Origin: UBA6183 sp034676125
GTDB lineage: Bacteria > Bacteroidota > Bacteroidia > UKL13-3
Assembly: GCA_034676125.1 (NCBI GenBank)
Contig: JAUCCO010000114.1
Span: forward strand, 1-11,178
Direction of reading: 5' to 3'
Length of the DNA stretch: 11,178 nt
A program made the translations under genes and the position numbers. The notes beneath the pieces are model-generated. The model ran no database searches. It saw only the letters and a list, made by a program, of their open reading frames with translations, and was not told the origin of the DNA. Shown here piece by piece: positions 1 through 5,707 of the stretch. The first letter of the stretch is position 1. The number at the start of each line of letters is the position of its first letter.

Positions 1-150
1 CGAACCTGTAAATATCATTCCTTTTGGAGGTATCATTGGGTTTTGTTTGCCTGTAACTTTTTCAATTACATCAATTGGCATATAAACTAATCGCCTCACT
101 ACCCTGCGCATTTTGGGTGATAAGCTGTAATATAGTTTTCTTGCTATCAT
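1..150 (-). CDS. N-terminal fragment of probable class I SAM-dependent methyltransferase
   Basis: The reading frame stays open from an ATG at 150 to the left edge, giving 50 residues that begin MIARKLYYSLSPKMRR and end near PPKGMIFTGS. The basic, amphipathic start followed by a PPKG-I-FTGS stretch resembles the N-terminus of a Bacteroidota family of class I SAM-dependent methyltransferases, in which the glycine-rich SAM-binding motif follows shortly afterwards. That motif lies outside the window, so the call rests on recalled family resemblance only. The frame is also open upstream of the ATG, back to a stop near 229-231, with a possible TTG start at 202-204 that would add a short hydrophobic stretch. 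I chose the ATG because the family-like sequence begins there. There is no clear ribosome-binding site. The substrate is unknown. Confidence 0.55.
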   Translation of the reverse strand, partial: MIARKLYYSLSPKMRRVVRRLVYMPIDVIEKVTGKQNPMIPPKGMIFTGS

Positions 151-259
151 TGGGTGCAATATATACTTTTTAAAAAGAATTATTAATACCGAAAGCACAT
201 TCAATATAGTCCAATTTCGGCTCGCACCTCATTGAACTATTTTCTTGTAACATCGGCAT

Positions 260-309
260 TACCATTGTAAATTATTTTTAGTTTTGACAAAAAATAATTA
301 CAATTGGTA
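260..309. repeat. long imperfect inverted repeat
   Basis: The arms at about 260-279 and 290-309 are near-perfect reverse complements. The left arm reads TACCATTGTAAATTATTTTT. The complement of the right arm differs from it mainly by one inserted A and one missing A. A loop of about ten bases (AGTTTTGACA) separates the arms. The element lies between the methyltransferase start and the tRNA-His terminator. No long T-run follows the stem as in an intrinsic terminator, and no gene covers it. It could be an operator, a transcript-end structure or a decayed small mobile element; the sequence does not decide between these. Confidence 0.6.
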
Positions 310-335
310 TAAGCTGCTTTAGGTATGGATTTGAT

Positions 336-365
336 AAAAAAAAAGCTTCACAAAATGTGAAGCTT
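336..365 (-). terminator. intrinsic terminator of the tRNA-His transcript
   Basis: A perfect 10-bp stem (AAGCTTCACA at 343-352 against TGTGAAGCTT at 356-365) has a 3-base loop. On the minus strand it is followed directly by a run of T residues, the complement of the A-run at 336-344. It lies 11 bp past the tRNA 3' end, which suits termination of the tRNA transcript and of any readthrough from the SOD gene. The plus strand has no T-run after the stem, so it acts in one direction. Confidence 0.85.
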
Positions 366-376
366 AAAACGATGTG

Positions 377-450
377 GGTGGAATATGGGGCTCGAACCCA
401 CGACCTCCTGAACCACAATCAGGCGCTCTAACCAACTGAGCTAAAACCAC
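377..450 (-). tRNA. tRNA-His (anticodon GTG)
   Basis: Read on the minus strand this is a full cloverleaf. The D arm is GCTC-AGTTGGTTA-GAGC, the anticodon arm is CCTGA-TTGTGGT-TCAGG with anticodon GTG, and the T arm is GTGGG-TTCGAGC-CCCAT. The base before position 1 is G (forward 451) and the discriminator base is C (forward 377), as expected for tRNA-His, where G-1 pairs with C73. The 3' CCA is not encoded; the genomic bases after C73 are CAC. The acceptor stem is odd: 5' GTGGTTT faces 3' ATTCCAC, giving four good pairs at the end, then U-U at 5/68 and 6/67, then one U-A pair. All other arms are intact. A consensus promoter lies just upstream and a strong terminator just downstream. Confidence 0.95.
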
Positions 451-463
451 CGTTTTGGGATGG

Positions 464-494
464 CAAAAGTAAAATTATTTTTTAATAATGCCAA
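464..494 (-). promoter_or_regulatory. promoter of tRNA-His
   Basis: On the minus strand a TTG (complement of 492-494) is followed after exactly 20 bases by TACTTTTG (complement of 464-471). This is a full match to the Bacteroidota -7 consensus TAnnTTTG with normal spacing from the -33 element. Transcription would begin a few bases before the mature tRNA 5' end near 450. The promoter fits between the SOD stop codon and the tRNA, so the tRNA can be expressed independently. Confidence 0.75.
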
Positions 495-509
495 TCATTT
501 TTTTAAAGT

Positions 510-1235
510 TTATGCATCTAGCAGTTGTTCAACCTTTTCCCAATTTAAAATACTCCAAAAAGCGTGTGTATAGTCGCCTCTTTTGTTCTGGTACTTTAAA
601 TAATAAGCGTGTTCCCACACATCTAAACCTATAATTGGCGTACCTTTTACTGCGGCAACATCCATTAACGGATTATCTTGATTTGGGGTTGATGTAACTA
701 CTAATTTATCTCCTTGCTTAACTAGCCATGCCCAACCTGAACCAAATTGTGTAGCAGCAGCTTTTTCAAATTGCTTTTTAAATTCATCCATCGAACCAAA
801 GTTTTTGTTAATTAAAGCAGTAACTTTTGCACTTGGGTTGGTTCCTGGTTTTAGTATTTGCCAAAAAAATGAATGATTCCAATGTCCGCCACCATTATTA
901 CGCACCGCAGTTTTTACACTTTCTGGTAGTTTGTTGGTGTTTGCTATTAAATCCTCAACTGATTTGCCCTTTAATGAAGCTTCTTTAGCAATTGCTGCAT
1001 TTAAATTATTTACATAAGCTTGGTGGTGCTTGGTGTAATGTATTTCCATTGTTTGAGCATCAATGTGTGGCTCAAGTGCAGCGTACGAATATGGTAATTT
1101 AGGTAACACAAATAACCCATCATTTGATAATTGGTTAATTTTATTAATTGCCGCTTTAACTGTAGGTGTATAAAATGTTGCACCAGCAGCTATAATAGCA
1201 CCGGTTTTTAAAAAATCTTTTCTAGTTGCCTTCAT
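510..1235 (-). CDS. Mn-type superoxide dismutase with N-terminal export signal
   Basis: Converts superoxide to hydrogen peroxide and oxygen. The four metal ligands of the Fe/Mn SOD family are present: H66 (HYTKHH), H121 (WNHSFFW), D205 and H209 (DVWEHAYY). The GGGH motif before WNH and the glutamine in NQDNPLM (Q186) are the pattern of Mn enzymes; Fe enzymes usually place their glutamine in the region before WNH. Cambialistic use of iron cannot be excluded. At 241 residues it is about 40 longer than cytoplasmic family members. The extra N-terminus reads TRKDFLK, then a hydrophobic alanine/glycine-rich stretch to about residue 29. This resembles a Tat signal with Lys in place of the second Arg, so a periplasmic location is inferred. 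The ATG at 1235 is the start that includes this signal, and a promoter-like element lies upstream. No terminator is visible between it and tRNA-His. Confidence 0.95.
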   Translation of the reverse strand: MKATRKDFLKTGAIIAAGATFYTPTVKAAINKINQLSNDGLFVLPKLPYSYAALEPHIDAQTMEIHYTKHHQAYVNNLNAAIAKEASLKGKSVEDLIANTNKLPESVKTAVRNNGGGHWNHSFFWQILKPGTNPSAKVTALINKNFGSMDEFKKQFEKAAATQFGSGWAWLVKQGDKLVVTSTPNQDNPLMDVAAVKGTPIIGLDVWEHAYYLKYQNKRGDYTHAFWSILNWEKVEQLLDA

Positions 1236-1256
1236 AATTTTTTAATTTTAGTTGAA

Positions 1257-1287
1257 CGAAACTACAATTCTTAGCCCGTTTACAAAA
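1257..1287 (-). promoter_or_regulatory. probable promoter of the SOD gene
   Basis: On the minus strand TTTTG (complement of 1283-1287) is followed after 18 bases by TAGTTTCG (complement of 1257-1264). The second element matches the Bacteroidota -7 consensus TAnnTTTG at seven of eight positions. It lies about 20 bp upstream of the SOD start codon. Spacing is one base short of the usual 19-21. Confidence 0.55.
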
Positions 1288-1592
1288 CAATTTTTTAATT
1301 ATATGCTTAATAACTTTTAATCTTTAGTTGTTAACTGGCAAATATTATTAAGTATAAAAGTTAGGCTAAGGTTTGGTTTGATGGCGCATTTGCAACGCAT
1401 TTGGATATTTGCGCAAACCTCAGTGTTTTAAATTTAAACAATAGATGTGATGGCTTTAAAAGCGCTTCTTTGCTTGGAGGTAAACAGGTAAGTTAATTAT
1501 TTAATAATATGGCAAGTATTACCCACTTATCATATTAATTTGGTTTAGTAAAGGTTAATTTGGTTATTTGAATACTAATATCATACAAATAA
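1288..1592. other. intergenic region between SOD and flippase genes
   Basis: No credible gene is present; the longest ATG-started frame I followed (from 1381) encodes 16 residues. CGCATTTG occurs at 1385-1392 and 1396-1403, 11 bases apart, with a weaker third copy (GATATTTG) at 1404-1411. The flippase promoter should lie in the last part. A TTG at 1540-1542 followed after 20 bases by GTTATTTG at 1563-1570 has the right spacing but matches only the second half of the -7 consensus. No terminator hairpin was seen. Confidence 0.5.
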
Positions 1593-2921
1593 GTGGCATC
1601 AATCTGGAGCAAACTAAATAAGTTTAATAGTTTACAAATCTATCATTTCTTGCGATTTGGCACTATGTTTCTTATTTCGATATTGCTTGCCAAAATTGCA
1701 ATTTTATATCAGCACGAATATGGTTTAAGGTTAATTAGCAAGTACGAAAACTTAATGCTAGTAAGCTCTAGCTTAACATTTTTTTGGGTAGCTGCTATTA
1801 CCAATATGTTAATTCCTTATTTTAATAATGCAAATAAGGTAGTTAGAAAAAAGTTACTCTTTAGCACCTTCATTTTATTATTGTCATTTTCTGTTGTGGC
1901 TGCAATAGCTGTTGCATCCATGGGCTATTTGCATGGCATGGATAAAGATCTTTTTCAGATGTTTGCCTTAGTAGTTTTGCTAAATACACCTACCTATATT
2001 ACAGACTATATTTTTTATTTAAACGAAAAGTACAAATCGTTAATTATTTGGGGTGCCATTACATTTACCGCTCAAGTTCTGTTGCTTTGTTTGCCTTTGT
2101 ATTTTAAACAATCGCTTAATTTAGCCATTAATTTATTACTGGTTTTATCGTTGTTAAAATTTAACTATACCATTATTTTATTAATGAAATATGCTACCAT
2201 ATCTATTAATAAAGCGCTTACAATAGATTTTATGAAGCGGGTATTCCCGATTATGTTTTCGATACTTTTAGCCGGAAGTATGGAGTACATAAACAGTTAT
2301 ATAATTGGGTATAATTTTAGTGACGAAGAGTTTGCCATGTATAGATATGCAGCAAGAGAATTACCAATATTTTTAATATTGGCCAATGCATTAAGTAACG
2401 TTTATAGTGGCGAAATTGCAAAACTAAATGCAGCCGATAAACTAAACGTTGGTTTAATAAGGCTAAAAAAATCATCACAAAAACTAATGCGTTGGCTGTT
2501 TCCATCAACTATTGCATTAATGTTTATTAGCCCTTATTTATTTAAGTACGCCTACAATGAGCAATTAATGGAAGGCTACAAAATTTTTAATATTTACCTG
2601 CTATTAATTATTAGTAGAATGATTTATCCGCAAACGGTAATAATGGGTATCATGAAGAATAAAGTGTTTTACTTAATATCTTCAAACTATATTGTTATAC
2701 ACTGCTTGTTGTCGTTTTGGTTTATCTATTTATTTGGCATGAAAGGTATTGCGTTTGCAACAGTAATATCATACCTAATAGAAAAAATAATGTTGGCCAT
2801 ATACTGTAAAATGCAAGGAATTGATTTTAGAAAATACACACCTTGGAAAGAGCATTTGGTTTACTCTGCAATTACTGTAGTGGCTTATTATGTCACCACA
2901 ATAATTGATATGCCTGGTTAG
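1593..2921 (+). CDS. polysaccharide (Wzx-like) flippase, MOP superfamily
   Basis: A 442-residue, very hydrophobic protein with about 12 predicted membrane segments, starting near residues 21, 56, 87, 119, 150, 175, 215, 258, 298, 330, 358 and 384, with a last short hydrophobic stretch near 422. Length, helix pattern and stretches such as FLRFGTMFLISILLAK and RYAARELPIFLILANALSNV fit the oligosaccharide-flippase branch of the MOP superfamily. These proteins move lipid-linked sugar units across the inner membrane. The substrate cannot be told from the sequence, and no glycosyltransferase or polymerase gene is adjacent, so this is not a visible polysaccharide cluster. The start is GTG: a TAA stop directly precedes it in frame, and the first in-frame ATG would remove the N-terminal cytoplasmic segment and the start of the first helix. 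The TAG stop overlaps the stop of the convergent peptidase gene. Confidence 0.8.
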   Translation: MASIWSKLNKFNSLQIYHFLRFGTMFLISILLAKIAILYQHEYGLRLISKYENLMLVSSSLTFFWVAAITNMLIPYFNNANKVVRKKLLFSTFILLLSFSVVAAIAVASMGYLHGMDKDLFQMFALVVLLNTPTYITDYIFYLNEKYKSLIIWGAITFTAQVLLLCLPLYFKQSLNLAINLLLVLSLLKFNYTIILLMKYATISINKALTIDFMKRVFPIMFSILLAGSMEYINSYIIGYNFSDEEFAMYRYAARELPIFLILANALSNVYSGEIAKLNAADKLNVGLIRLKKSSQKLMRWLFPSTIALMFISPYLFKYAYNEQLMEGYKIFNIYLLLIISRMIYPQTVIMGIMKNKVFYLISSNYIVIHCLLSFWFIYLFGMKGIAFATVISYLIEKIMLAIYCKMQGIDFRKYTPWKEHLVYSAITVVAYYVTTIIDMPG

Positions 2922-4591
2922 TTTTTATTGGTTTGTTCTTTTTCAATTACCTCTTTAACATCAATTAAGTAATAATCGGTTTGAAGCTTAAATTCCTTTT
3001 TATCCAGGTAATTTAAATCAACCACCCGCCATTTTGAAGTAGGCATAAGCAATTGGTAATCATCTTTTGATAAGGTTGCTTTTATGGGCATTTCAAATCC
3101 TTTTACCACATTGTTCCACCTGTACTTAAGCACCAACATGTCGTTTTCGCCAGCAGTTAAGCTGTATTCAAATTGAGGTAAATTTACTTTGTACAGGTAT
3201 TGTTCAAAAATAGGAGCAAGGTTTTTTCCGGTACGTTTTACAAAAAAGTCGATGGCTTGCTGTGTAGTTATGTTACTGTATTTAAAAGTATTGGCATAAT
3301 CAAGCAAAGTATTAAACCAAAGCGTATCATTATCTAATACATGTCTTATGGTATACAGCATCCAACTGCCTTTGTAGTATATATCATTGTCGTCAAAATC
3401 ATGAAAATAAACATCGTTAGTACCCAACATGGGTTCTTTGTTTACGATATTACGTTTTTGCATTTTTAAATATTTATGTGCGGCATCTTTAGTCATGTTG
3501 CACTCTACAAATACAGCTTCTGCATGAGTTGTAAAACTTTCGTGTAGCCAAAGTTCAGCAGGGTCTACAGCAGTAATGCTATTACCAAACCATTCGTGTG
3601 CACTTTCATGAATTATAATAAAATCAAAATCCCAACGGGTGTTGGTGTAATCGTTACCATAACTAACAGCACTTTGGTGTTCCATTCCCCAATAGGGCGT
3701 TTCTACTAGCTTGTATCCATCATTCCAAAAAGGGTAGGGGCCAAAATGTTTTTCGTAACAAGATAACATGGTTTTAACCTGTGCGAAATGTTTTTTAGCC
3801 TTGTTTAGGTTATATTCTAATACATAATAATCTAAACTTAAAGGCAGTGTTATTTGGTTGTATTTGGCCGTATATTCATCACTAAAATGCGCGTATTTGC
3901 CTACGTTAACAGTTATATTATAATTGTTTATCGGATAACTTACCTTCCAGTTAAATTCGGTAAATCCATTGCCTAAATCTGTACTGCCTATTAATTTACC
4001 ATTACTTACGCCCGTTAAGTTTGAGGGAACTTGAAGGTTTATTTTTACACTATCAGCTTCGTCACTCAAATGGTCTTTGCAGGGTAACCAAGCACTTGCT
4101 CCAAGTCCTTGGCATGCAAGGCCAACCCAGTCGTTTCCGCTACTATCTTTGGTAAAAACAAAGCCACCATCCCACGGGGCTTTTTTGGCAATTAGTGGGT
4201 TTCCGCTAAAATATACCGTAATGCTATTTCTACTGTCTTTACGCTGAACAGGTAATTTTATCAAGATAACACTGCTATCTCTGCTGTATTTTATGGGTTT
4301 GTTGTGGTAAATAATGCTATCAATTTGCATCAATCCATGCAAATCAAGTTGCATGATTTTTGCATTTTTTAATACCGTATAATCAATGGTGTTGTATCCG
4401 CTAATATACTTTTTGTTTGGAAACACTTTTAGCGTAATGTTGTATTGGGTTACATCAAACCAATTTCGGTTATTATTTAGTTTACCGTGTAAATAATCGT
4501 ATTTTCCAAAAACTTTTGGCGGGTTACCAAATGTGTTGATGGTTAACACTAAATAAAATATAAACAGTAAGTTACGTTTACTTAAAATCAT
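2918..4591 (-). CDS. secreted M1-family metallopeptidase (aminopeptidase)
   Basis: A 557-residue zinc aminopeptidase of family M1. The zinc site is HESAH (H328, E329, H332) followed 18 residues later by E351 in LWLHESF, the standard HEXXH-X18-E arrangement. The substrate-binding motif is GMEHQ (302-306) instead of the classical GAMEN, a form common in Bacteroidota. YYKG (405-408) supplies the transition-state tyrosine, probably Y405. Residues 1-22 form a signal peptide with a hydrophobic core (LLFIFYLVLTI) and no lipobox cysteine, so the protein is probably periplasmic or exported. The N-terminal beta domain runs to about 250, the catalytic domain to about 465, and the remainder is a short beta-rich tail without the large helical C-terminal domain of PepN. 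A role in peptide scavenging is inferred. Its 3' end shares three bases with the flippase stop. Confidence 0.92.
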   Translation of the reverse strand: MILSKRNLLFIFYLVLTINTFGNPPKVFGKYDYLHGKLNNNRNWFDVTQYNITLKVFPNKKYISGYNTIDYTVLKNAKIMQLDLHGLMQIDSIIYHNKPIKYSRDSSVILIKLPVQRKDSRNSITVYFSGNPLIAKKAPWDGGFVFTKDSSGNDWVGLACQGLGASAWLPCKDHLSDEADSVKINLQVPSNLTGVSNGKLIGSTDLGNGFTEFNWKVSYPINNYNITVNVGKYAHFSDEYTAKYNQITLPLSLDYYVLEYNLNKAKKHFAQVKTMLSCYEKHFGPYPFWNDGYKLVETPYWGMEHQSAVSYGNDYTNTRWDFDFIIIHESAHEWFGNSITAVDPAELWLHESFTTHAEAVFVECNMTKDAAHKYLKMQKRNIVNKEPMLGTNDVYFHDFDDNDIYYKGSWMLYTIRHVLDNDTLWFNTLLDYANTFKYSNITTQQAIDFFVKRTGKNLAPIFEQYLYKVNLPQFEYSLTAGENDMLVLKYRWNNVVKGFEMPIKATLSKDDYQLLMPTSKWRVVDLNYLDKKEFKLQTDYYLIDVKEVIEKEQTNKN

Positions 4592-4625
4592 TTTGTCAAA
4601 TGTAAGCGGAAAATGTATAAAATTG

Positions 4626-4633
4626 CAAAACTA
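4626..4633 (-). promoter_or_regulatory. possible -7 element of the M1 peptidase gene
   Basis: The complement of 4626-4633 is TAGTTTTG, a full match to TAnnTTTG, 34 bp upstream of the peptidase ATG. No TTG stands at the expected distance upstream (the nearest gives a 30-base spacer), so only half of the promoter is supported. The 102-bp gap it lies in must also hold the divergent fabI promoter, for which I saw only a weak candidate (TAAAATTG at 4618-4625, 22 bases after a TTG). Confidence 0.35.
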
Positions 4634-4693
4634 AAATCAATTTTGGGTTTATAATAATAACTCCAAAAACTAACTTGAAAACTAAACAAGAAT

Positions 4694-5515
4694 ATGATAT
4701 TAAAAGGTAAAAAAGGCATCATCTTTGGTGCGTTAAATGACAAATCAATTGCTTGGCAGGTAGCACTTAAGGCACACGAGCAAGGCGCAGAGTTTGTATT
4801 AACCAATGCACCAATTGCTATGCGAATGGGCGAAATTAATAACCTTGCAGCCATTTGTGGTAATGCTCAAATTATTTCATGTGATGTTTCTAAAACTGAC
4901 GAAATGGAAGCGTTAGTAGAAAAGTCGATGGAGATTTTAGGTGGCAAAATTGATTTTGTATTACACTCGGTTGGTATGAGTTTAAACATTCGTAAAGGGC
5001 GTGATTACACCGATGTTGATTATAAATTTATGCATGATACGTTGGATATTTCATCAATATCATTTCATAGATTAATGCAAACTTTATGGAAAAAAGATGC
5101 CATGAATGATTGGGGTTCAATTATAGCATTAACCTATATTGGTGCGCAACGTGCATTCCCAGATTATCATGAAATGGGCGATGCAAAATCATTATTAGAA
5201 AGTTATGCGCGTGGTTTTGGCTACCGTTTTGGTAAAGAAAAGAAAGTACGTGTAAATACCATTTCTCAAAGTCCTACTAAAACTACTGCGGGTAGTGGCG
5301 TTAAAAGCTTTGGCGACTTTTTTGATTATGCGGGAGCGTTATCTCCTTTAGGCAATGCAAGCGCATCTGATTGTGCTGATTATTGCATAAGCATGTTTAG
5401 TGATTTCACGCGTATGGTAACCATGCAAAACTTGTTTCATGATGGTGGTTTTAGCAACACAGGTTTTAGTCATGATGTATTTAAATTAATGGAAAACAGA
5501 AAACCAGAGGAGTAA
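4694..5515 (+). CDS. fabI: enoyl-[acyl-carrier-protein] reductase (NADH), FabI type
   Basis: Catalyses the last step of each fatty-acid elongation cycle, reducing trans-2-enoyl-ACP in the cytoplasm. It is a short-chain dehydrogenase fold with the FabI-specific spacing of active-site residues: Y148 (YIGAQRA), Y158 (DYHEMG) and K165 (DAKSLLES), equivalent to the Y-X(6)-K arrangement of FabI rather than the Y-X(3)-K of general SDR enzymes. The nucleotide-binding loop is GALNDKSIAW (residues 12-21), the FabI variant of the Rossmann glycine motif. HSVGMS (91-96) matches the HSIGFA region of E. coli FabI. C-terminal FHDGGFSNTGFS corresponds to the VDGGFS motif and is followed by a short charged tail; total length is 273 residues. 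It is divergent from the M1 peptidase gene and is monocistronic, because a strong terminator follows 19 bp after the stop. Confidence 0.95.
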   Translation: MILKGKKGIIFGALNDKSIAWQVALKAHEQGAEFVLTNAPIAMRMGEINNLAAICGNAQIISCDVSKTDEMEALVEKSMEILGGKIDFVLHSVGMSLNIRKGRDYTDVDYKFMHDTLDISSISFHRLMQTLWKKDAMNDWGSIIALTYIGAQRAFPDYHEMGDAKSLLESYARGFGYRFGKEKKVRVNTISQSPTKTTAGSGVKSFGDFFDYAGALSPLGNASASDCADYCISMFSDFTRMVTMQNLFHDGGFSNTGFSHDVFKLMENRKPEE

Positions 5516-5534
5516 TCCTTAATTACTATATTTT

Positions 5535-5572
5535 AAAAGAGGCTGTCAAATTATTTTGATGGCCTCTTTTTT
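5535..5572 (+). terminator. intrinsic terminator of fabI
   Basis: AAAAGAGGC (5535-5543) pairs with GCCTCTTTT (5562-5570). The stem continues inward through two G-T pairs and five Watson-Crick pairs to a TTAT loop (5551-5554), about 16 pairs in all, and ends in a T-run. It lies shortly after the fabI stop and separates fabI from pyrC. Confidence 0.9.
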
Positions 5573-5694
5573 GTTTCAAATTTTTGATGCAGGTGTATGT
5601 TAAGAATAGGGTTGTTGAAATGAATATTGATTGATTAAATACTATTTAAACAAGGTTTAATTATTACTGTACTTTAAATTATAAATACTTGCTT

Positions 5695-5702
5695 TATATT
5701 CG
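5695..5702 (+). promoter_or_regulatory. probable -7 element of pyrC
   Basis: TATATTCG matches the Bacteroidota -7 consensus TAnnTTTG at seven of eight positions. It ends five bases before the pyrC ATG, so a start point at the usual distance would fall on or next to the ATG and give a leaderless or nearly leaderless mRNA. No TTG stands at -33, which lowers confidence. Confidence 0.4.
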
Positions 5703-5707
5703 TAGGC

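Noticed and set aside
343..365. The 10-bp stem after tRNA-His considered as a bidirectional terminator
   Set aside because: Only the minus strand has a T-run after the stem; on the plus strand it is followed by AAAAC.
1381..1431. Short ATG-started frame of 16 codons in the SOD-flippase gap
   Set aside because: It is too short, and no promoter, conservation or recognisable peptide supports it.
4588..4854. 88-codon minus-strand frame overlapping the start of fabI
   Set aside because: It lies antisense to the well-supported fabI N-terminus and shows no family features.
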